Assembly: GCF_036763085.1 (NCBI RefSeq)
Contig: NZ_JBAIYU010000009.1
Location: 1 to 64,000 of the forward strand
Reading direction: 5' to 3'
Source of the DNA: JBAIYU01 sp036763085
GTDB lineage: Bacteria; Bacillota; Negativicutes; DSM-1736; Dendrosporobacteraceae
Length of the DNA: 64,000 nt
Shown: one piece after another, positions 58,805 to 64,000 of the stretch
Position numbering within the stretch: position 1 is the stretch's first letter
How the letters are laid out: each line of letters starts with the position of its first letter
Position numbers and translations under genes: made by a program
The notes under the pieces: generated by a model
The model's database searches: none
Told to the model about the DNA's origin: nothing
The model's input: only the letters and a program-made list of their open reading frames with translations

Positions 58805-58962
58805 AACACCTCTTTAAATATTATAAATTATACATTTTCCACATAAAAAGGAATAATACCTTCACAGCGTGTGAATTAGTGGAACATTTTGCAGAAGAAG
58901 AGCTATTTTTGAATATCTTGCCCTTAATTACAAATAACAGTATAAAAGGAGTTTATCATATT

Positions 58963-58991
58963 TTTGTCGAAGTGTGCTCGTGTTTGTCGAG
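58963..58991 (+). promoter_or_regulatory. Pair of Spo0A-box-like sites upstream of dnaE
   Basis: TTTGTCGAA (58963-58971, exact) and TTTGTCGAG (58983-58991, one mismatch) lie in the same orientation 20 bases apart, two DNA turns, and 43-71 bases before the dnaE start. Confidence 0.45.
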
Positions 58992-59033
58992 CTAATTGCA
59001 TCCATTTTTACTTGGGAGAGGTAGCATCTTGTT

Positions 59034-62000
59034 ATGAATTCTGGCAATTATGATAAAAATTTTGTCCATTTACATGTTCATACTGAATATAGTTTGCTCG
59101 ATGGTGCCAGCCGTATCGAGCATCTTGTCATGCGTGTTAAAGAATTAGGAATGCCTGCGGTTGCTATAACTGATCATGGCTCTATGTATGGCGTAATAGA
59201 TTTCTACAAACAGGCTAAAAAGCATGGAGTTAAGCCTATCATCGGCTGTGAAGTTTATGTTGCGCCCCGTTCACGACTCGAAAAGAGCGCGGTTGAAGGC
59301 GAAGCCTATTATCATTTAGTGTTACTTGCTGAAAACAACACTGGCTACAGAAATCTTGTAGAGATAGTATCGCGCGGCTATAGCGAGGGGTTTTATTATA
59401 AACCGCGTATTGATAAGGAGTTACTGCAGAAGTATAGCGAAGGTCTGATTTGCCTTAGTGCCTGTATAGCTGGTGAAATACCGAATATGCTGCTAAAAGG
59501 TGATATAGCTAATGCGGAAAAACTGGCTAAAGAATACAAAGAAATTATGGGACCAGATAATTTCTATTTAGAGTTGCAAGACCACGGCATGCCAGAACAA
59601 AAAAAGGTTAACAGCATGCTCATTGAGCTTGCCAAAAAGCTTGATATTGGTCTTGTTGCTACCAATGACTTGCATTATATAAATAAACATGACGGTGAGT
59701 GTCATGATGTACTTTTATGTATTCAGATGGGAAAAACTGTTGATGATGAAGCTCGTATCAAATTTCCCAATAATGAATTTTACTTAAAAAGCACACAGGA
59801 AATGGCCGAACTTTTCGGCGGCTATTCGGAAGCTTTCTATAATACTGTGAAAATAGCTGATCGTTGCAATGTAGAATTCGATTTTGGTCAGCTTCATTTG
59901 CCGGAGTTTCCTATGCCTGAAGGGCTGACAGCGGATGACTATTTAAGGCAGTTATGTGAGGAAAGGGTACCCAATAGATTTTCAGAGGTTACAAGTGAAG
60001 TATATGAAAGGCTTAATTACGAGCTTTCAGTAATAAAAAAGATGGGTTACTCCAGTTATTTCTTAATTGTATGGGATTTTATAAATTATGCAAGACAGAA
60101 TGATATAGCAGTAGGACCAGGACGTGGCTCGGCAGCAGGCAGTATAGTTGCGTATTTGCTAGGAATAACCAATATTGATCCTTTAAGATATGGTTTGCTT
60201 TTTGAGCGTTTTCTAAATCCTGAACGTGTAAGTATGCCCGATATTGATATAGATTTTTGTTATGTTAAACGGGGCAGAGTAATTGAATATGTCTCGGAAC
60301 GCTATGGTGCAGATAGAGTAGCACAAATAATTACCTTTGGTACAATGGCTGCCAAGGCTGCTATTCGCGATGTTGGCCGGGCTTTGAATATGGCCTACGG
60401 TGAAGTCGACAAAATAGCAAAGATGATCCCAAATGAATTAGGAATTACACTAGACAAAGCGTTGCAGAATAATCAAGAACTAAAAGCCACATACCAAAGT
60501 GAACCCACGATTAAAAAGTTAGTGGATTTAGCACGGGCTGTAGAAGGGTTGCCTCGCCACGCTTCTACTCATGCGGCAGGTCTTGTAATTGCTAAAGATC
60601 CATTAACTACATACGTCCCCCTCCAGAATTCTTCGGAGGGTTTTATAACTACGCAATATGATAAAGACCGTGTCGAAGATATTGGCCTGCTTAAAATGGA
60701 CTTACTAGGGTTAAGAACGCTAACGGTAATTGGCGACGCTCTTGAACTAATTTACAAAAATAGGGGCATAAAGCTTGATATTGAAACTATTGAGTTAACC
60801 GATGAAAAAGCGTGTGAAATGCTAACGAATGGTGACACTGCCGGGGTATTTCAGATGGAATCAAGTGGAATGACTACACTGGTAAAAGATCTAAAGCCGG
60901 AAGGGTTTGCCGATTTGATTCCGCTTGTAGCGTTATATCGACCGGGTCCACTTGGAAGCGGTATGGTTGCTGATTTTATAAATGGAAGACACGGTCGCAA
61001 AACTGTTACTTACCTGCATCCTTTACTTGAACCCATACTAAAAGAAACATTTGGAGTTATTCTTTATCAGGAGCAAGTAATGCAAATTGCTTCAGTTCTT
61101 GCTGGATTTACGTTAGGTCAAGCAGATCTACTCCGTCGGGCTATGGGAAAGAAAAAGCACTCCGTACTAGCAGCGCAGCGAGATAGCTTTTTGCAGGGAG
61201 CAAGTGAACGCGGAATTGACCCCAAGTTAGCAGTTGAGATATTTGACCTCATGGCTCACTTTGCTGATTATGGTTTTAATAAGTCCCATAGTGCAGCCTA
61301 TGCGTTAGTTGCTTATCAGACAGCATATTTAAAAGCTCATTATCCGCAGGAGTTTATGGCAGCATTGCTATCAAGCGTAATGGGAACAAATGATAAAGTA
61401 GGATTCTATATTGAACAATGCAAGAGAATGGGAATTCCCGTACTTCCTCCTGATATCAATGCTAGTATGGCAGCCTTTAGTGTTGATGGAAACTCAATAC
61501 GATTTGGTTTGGCTGCCGTAAAAAATGTTGGCGAAAATGCTATCAATAATTTGATTGCAGCGCGCAATGAAGGTGATAAATTTAAATCACTAGTTGATTT
61601 TTGCACCCGGGTTGATATGCGAGTTGTGAATAAGAGAGTTATTGAGAGTTTGATTAAATGTGGGGCTTTTGACTCGCTCGGAGCGCGTCGTTCTCAATTG
61701 CTCGCTGTTTTAGAACGCGCAGTTGAAACTGCAGCAAGCAGGCAGAGAGACAAGACCAATGGGCAGATAGGTTTATTTTGTGAGGAAACTATAAGTATCG
61801 CAGATGAGGTAATTCTTCCTGATATTGATGAAATTCCGCAGGAACAGATACTTGCCTTAGAAAAAGAAATAACCGGCTTTTATATAACCGGTCATCCATT
61901 GGATAAGTACCGTGATCAAATTAGCAGCTATATACAGATCGACCAATTAGGTTCAGGCGAAATTGCTGATGGCAAAGCGTTGAAAATAGCTGGATTGATT

Positions 62001-62450
62001 ATTACTTCTAAAAGAATAGTTACAAAAAAGGGAGACACTATGTGTTTTCTCGAAGTTGAGGATTTTACAAATAAAATAGAGGTAGTAGTTTTCCCAAGGG
62101 TTTTTGATAGGTCTAACAATATATTAATGCCGGACATGCCTGTCGTAGTGTCTGGCAGGCTTAATGCAAGTGATGATGGTATAAAAATAATTGCCGAAGG
62201 CATATCATTGATAGATGAAATTCGACCAGAAGTACGGATAAGAATTTATAAAGAGCAAGAAAATAATGAAGTATTTGAGTTACTAAAGAATACTTTTGCT
62301 AGGTTTAGCGGTGATTCGATAGTATACTTGTATCTGGTCAATAGTAAGCGTGTTATTAAGACCGAAAGAAAGTACTGGGTTAAACCTACAAACGAGGCCG
62401 TAATCGCTTTGGAGAGTATTTTGGGTAAAGGAGCTGTGCAGATAACGTAG
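59034..62450 (+). CDS. dnaE: DNA polymerase III subunit alpha (DnaE)
   Basis: Replicative DNA polymerase of 1138 residues, complete. The PHP domain is at the N-terminus (FVHLHVHTEYSLLDGA, ITDHGSMYG), the palm carries PDIDIDFCYVKRGRVIEYV with the catalytic Asp residues, and SLHSAAYAL-type motif appears as NKSHSAAYALVAYQTAYLKAHYPQEF. The C-terminal OB-fold (about 970-1045) and tau-binding part follow. It has no exonuclease insertion, so it is DnaE and not PolC. The ATG follows GGGAGAGG at some distance. Confidence 0.96.
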   Translation: MNSGNYDKNFVHLHVHTEYSLLDGASRIEHLVMRVKELGMPAVAITDHGSMYGVIDFYKQAKKHGVKPIIGCEVYVAPRSRLEKSAVEGEAYYHLVLLAENNTGYRNLVEIVSRGYSEGFYYKPRIDKELLQKYSEGLICLSACIAGEIPNMLLKGDIANAEKLAKEYKEIMGPDNFYLELQDHGMPEQKKVNSMLIELAKKLDIGLVATNDLHYINKHDGECHDVLLCIQMGKTVDDEARIKFPNNEFYLKSTQEMAELFGGYSEAFYNTVKIADRCNVEFDFGQLHLPEFPMPEGLTADDYLRQLCEERVPNRFSEVTSEVYERLNYELSVIKKMGYSSYFLIVWDFINYARQNDIAVGPGRGSAAGSIVAYLLGITNIDPLRYGLLFERFLNPERVSMPDIDIDFCYVKRGRVIEYVSERYGADRVAQIITFGTMAAKAAIRDVGRALNMAYGEVDKIAKMIPNELGITLDKALQNNQELKATYQSEPTIKKLVDLARAVEGLPRHASTHAAGLVIAKDPLTTYVPLQNSSEGFITTQYDKDRVEDIGLLKMDLLGLRTLTVIGDALELIYKNRGIKLDIETIELTDEKACEMLTNGDTAGVFQMESSGMTTLVKDLKPEGFADLIPLVALYRPGPLGSGMVADFINGRHGRKTVTYLHPLLEPILKETFGVILYQEQVMQIASVLAGFTLGQADLLRRAMGKKKHSVLAAQRDSFLQGASERGIDPKLAVEIFDLMAHFADYGFNKSHSAAYALVAYQTAYLKAHYPQEFMAALLSSVMGTNDKVGFYIEQCKRMGIPVLPPDINASMAAFSVDGNSIRFGLAAVKNVGENAINNLIAARNEGDKFKSLVDFCTRVDMRVVNKRVIESLIKCGAFDSLGARRSQLLAVLERAVETAASRQRDKTNGQIGLFCEETISIADEVILPDIDEIPQEQILALEKEITGFYITGHPLDKYRDQISSYIQIDQLGSGEIADGKALKIAGLIITSKRIVTKKGDTMCFLEVEDFTNKIEVVVFPRVFDRSNNILMPDMPVVVSGRLNASDDGIKIIAEGISLIDEIRPEVRIRIYKEQENNEVFELLKNTFARFSGDSIVYLYLVNSKRVIKTERKYWVKPTNEAVIALESILGKGAVQIT

Positions 62451-62453
62451 TTG

Positions 62454-63032
62454 CTATTTGTTGAAAACCAACAATGAAATCATTGCGGCGCCTTCGCGAA
62501 CATATTGTTTAGCTGTTAGATAATAATTATTAGCCATTGGGGCTGGGGCTCCACTTGCCTCCATGCCTAAGTTATGTGCTAAAACAAGAGATCTGCGTAT
62601 ATGTGAAGTATTTGATACTATGATTGCTTTTTTAAGGCCGTTTTGTTTCATTATACGATGAGAATTAACCAGATTTTGATAAGTAGAAAAGGAATTATCC
62701 TCGATAAGAATGTTCTGCGCTGGTATGCCGTGAATTATCAGATAATCAAACATTACCTGAGCTTCACTTAATACTTCATCAGCACCTTTACCGCCGCTGA
62801 CTATAATTGTTTTTGCGTAACCGCTGGAATATAATTTTAAAGCTTCGTCTAGCCTAAGTTGTAACATTGTACTTGGCACACGTCCGATTGCTTTAGCGCC
62901 AAGTACAATAATTACATCTCCAGGCTGTGGTACAGTTGTATTACCGATGGCTATAATCGGTAGCTCTATGACGACAAATATTAATAAGGTTACAGCTAAA
63001 AAGATGCTGCGAAGTTTTTTTACTATATACAT
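62454..63032 (-). CDS. YdcF/ElyC family protein (DUF218)
   Basis: A 192-residue membrane-anchored protein with one N-terminal membrane segment (about 8-30) and a DUF218 domain outside. Characteristic parts are VIIVLGAKAIGRVPSTMLQLRLDEAL, TIIVSGGKGADE, SEAQVMFDYLI, EDNSFSTYQNLVNS and VSNTSHIRRS. Relatives bind SAM or influence envelope carbohydrate metabolism; activity is unknown. The ATG at 63032 follows CGGAGG; a 20-codon upstream extension of the frame would cover that site. It is convergent with dnaE, three bases apart. Confidence 0.87.
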   Translation of the reverse strand: MYIVKKLRSIFLAVTLLIFVVIELPIIAIGNTTVPQPGDVIIVLGAKAIGRVPSTMLQLRLDEALKLYSSGYAKTIIVSGGKGADEVLSEAQVMFDYLIIHGIPAQNILIEDNSFSTYQNLVNSHRIMKQNGLKKAIIVSNTSHIRRSLVLAHNLGMEASGAPAPMANNYYLTAKQYVREGAAMISLLVFNK

Positions 63033-63229
63033 GAGTAACCTCCGGTAGAGTTGCTTTTTTATTATAGATGAATGGACATAGTTTTGTTCCAAGATAATAT
63101 TGTTTTTGAAAGCCTCGAATTATTTCCCTATATACCTTAGTTTAGCAGGAATACAGATTAATATGGAGAAAAAACATGTATAATATTACGGGATTTACAA
63201 ATTTTTTGTTACCTTAGGAGGCAGCAGTG

Positions 63230-63430
63230 ATGTGGACAGTTATATATATTGCGTCAAACCGTGCTCAGGCCGAAATGCTAAAAAATATGCTATGCAGTGA
63301 AGGGATTCTTGCGAATACGCGGCCAGCAGGTGTTGCTTCTGCGCTTGGTGATGGACTTTATGAGATATTGGTTTTAGAGTCCGAGGCTGATGAGGCGCAT
63401 GCAATACTTTGTCAGAATGCAATTAAATAA
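63230..63430 (+). CDS. Small protein of DUF2007-like type, 66 aa
   Basis: A small alpha/beta protein, MWTVIYIASNRAQAEMLKNMLCSEGILANTRPAG..YEILVLESEADEAHAIL, resembling DUF2007 putative signal-transducing proteins. Function unknown. The ATG at 63230 stands eight bases after AGGAGG; the GTG at 63227 is possible. It is followed by repeated element copy C and by pyruvate kinase; the same small gene next to glycolytic genes may be meaningful. Confidence 0.75.
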   Translation: MWTVIYIASNRAQAEMLKNMLCSEGILANTRPAGVASALGDGLYEILVLESEADEAHAILCQNAIK

Positions 63431-63450
63431 TAAAAATTTCAACAGTCTTT

Positions 63451-63577
63451 AATCCGATGACTAATCCGCTATATGCGCACGGGCACAGGAAAGCTGCTAA
63501 GTCCCTGGATAAATTCGACTAGAATTACAGATGGAGCAGGCACAGACAACTCCAACTGAATTAAGTCTCATTTGATA
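63451..63577 (+). repeat. Repeated structured intergenic element, copy C
   Basis: Best-preserved copy, in the leader position of pyk. Features: AATCCGATGACTAATCCGCT (63451-63470), GGCACAGGAAAGC, CTAAGTCCCTGGATAAATT with AGTC (63500-63503) able to pair with GACT (63517-63520), an AATTACAG / CTGAATT stem (63523-63530 with 63556-63562) enclosing a TGGAG / CTCCA hairpin, then AAGTCTCATTTGAT running into the AAGGAG ribosome binding site of pyk. I do not recognise it as a known riboswitch. Confidence 0.7.
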
Positions 63578-63591
63578 AGGAGAGTGCCGAA

Positions 63592-64000
63592 TTGAAGAAG
63601 ACTAAGATTATCTGTACTGTAGGACCTAGCACTGACAAACCAGGAGTATTAGAATCTATGTTAGAAGCTGGCATGAATGTTGCTCGCTTTAATTTTTCTC
63701 ACGGAACACATCAAGATCATGCTGTCAGGATTAATTCAGTACGTTCTGCTTCGGCAAAGACAGGAAGACCTGTTGCGCTACTTTTAGATACAAAAGGTCC
63801 GGAAATGAGAATCGGCAAGATGGCCGAAAATAAGGTAAGTCTGACAGAAGGTCAGCAATTTGTATTAACAACTAGAGATATTATTGGAACAAAAGATGAG
63901 GTATCTATTAACCATAAACGACTTCCGCAAGAAGTGGTCTATGGTAATAAGATACTTCTTTCAGATGGACTCATTGAGTTAAAAGTTGAATCAGTTACGG
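63592..64000 (+). CDS. pyk: Pyruvate kinase, N-terminal part (partial)
   Basis: Converts phosphoenolpyruvate and ADP to pyruvate and ATP. The first 136 residues are in the window: KKTKIICTVGPSTDKPGVLESML, AGMNVARFNFSHGTHQDH, and LLLDTKGPEMRIG, all diagnostic of the family; the gene continues past the window. The start is a TTG at 63592 after AAGGAG. It is preceded by element copy C. No phosphofructokinase gene lies between dnaE and pyk, although that order is common in Firmicutes. Confidence 0.95.
   Translation, partial: MKKTKIICTVGPSTDKPGVLESMLEAGMNVARFNFSHGTHQDHAVRINSVRSASAKTGRPVALLLDTKGPEMRIGKMAENKVSLTEGQQFVLTTRDIIGTKDEVSINHKRLPQEVVYGNKILLSDGLIELKVESVT

Overview
The window reads as chromosomal DNA of an anaerobic, spore-forming, diderm Firmicute of the Negativicutes (Sporomusaceae-like; genus not determinable from this window). 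Three things point there: a signal-peptide porin ending in Phe, which implies an outer membrane; an alpha/beta-type small acid-soluble spore protein directly downstream of it; and anaerobe enzymes (group B [FeFe]-hydrogenase, HydG, superoxide reductase, class II ribonucleotide reductase). The DNA is AT-rich, coding density is high, and most of the content is housekeeping. No prophage, transposase, tRNA or CRISPR array was seen.

Layout. 1-650: 3' end of a 23S rRNA, a normal 5S rRNA with terminator, then a second 5S-like gene interrupted by two folded insertions and followed by its own terminator. 659-6430: a 42-residue small protein, fructose-bisphosphate aldolase, an RluA-type pseudouridine synthase, two unknown genes, a small membrane protein with YajQ, and uracil permease behind a PyrR-type attenuator. 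6565-11390: an unknown membrane/coiled-coil protein, superoxide reductase, aspartate kinase, porin and SASP. 11585-18275: AsnRS, an aminotransferase, a DUF47-Pit phosphate pair and a TGS-domain nucleoside kinase. 18329-28829: a biotin-dependent carboxyltransferase subunit without carrier domain, the hydrogenase, a MASE3-like/GAF/GGDEF protein, DUF1540 and DUF896 proteins, an MFS pump, a D-amino-acid-type transaminase, and a rubredoxin-flavin reductase/TrxR-like pair. 29121-38738: ACT/DUF711 pair, endonuclease III, GNAT, UPF0173, a T-box followed by DAHP synthase and prephenate dehydrogenase, a secreted SGNH hydrolase, and HydG with its TM1266-like regulator. 38989-54057: YmaF-like protein, panB-panE-ilvD, an M20 hydrolase, a ferredoxin, TrmL, an Nfo-like protein, YlbF, MurB, a beta-CASP hydrolase, TypA, NrdJ, SepF and a broken fosX. 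54311-64000: small membrane protein, class III aminotransferase, U32 peptidase, a TrpX-like binding protein with no signal peptide, DnaE, YdcF and the start of pyruvate kinase.

Regulation visible in the DNA: a PyrR attenuator, a T-box (probably tyrosine), a sigma-G-like promoter before the SASP gene, and several Spo0A-box matches upstream of dnaE, panB, sepF and an unknown gene.

The least ordinary features are (1) the expanded or decayed second 5S rRNA and (2) a repeated, apparently structured intergenic element present three times (2828-2923, 54139-54273, 63451-63577), with a shared core that I do not recognise as a named riboswitch. Both deserve a targeted check. Other points of interest are a fosX pseudogene explained by exactly three one-base insertions and a near-perfect 50-bp palindrome after the TrxR-like gene.
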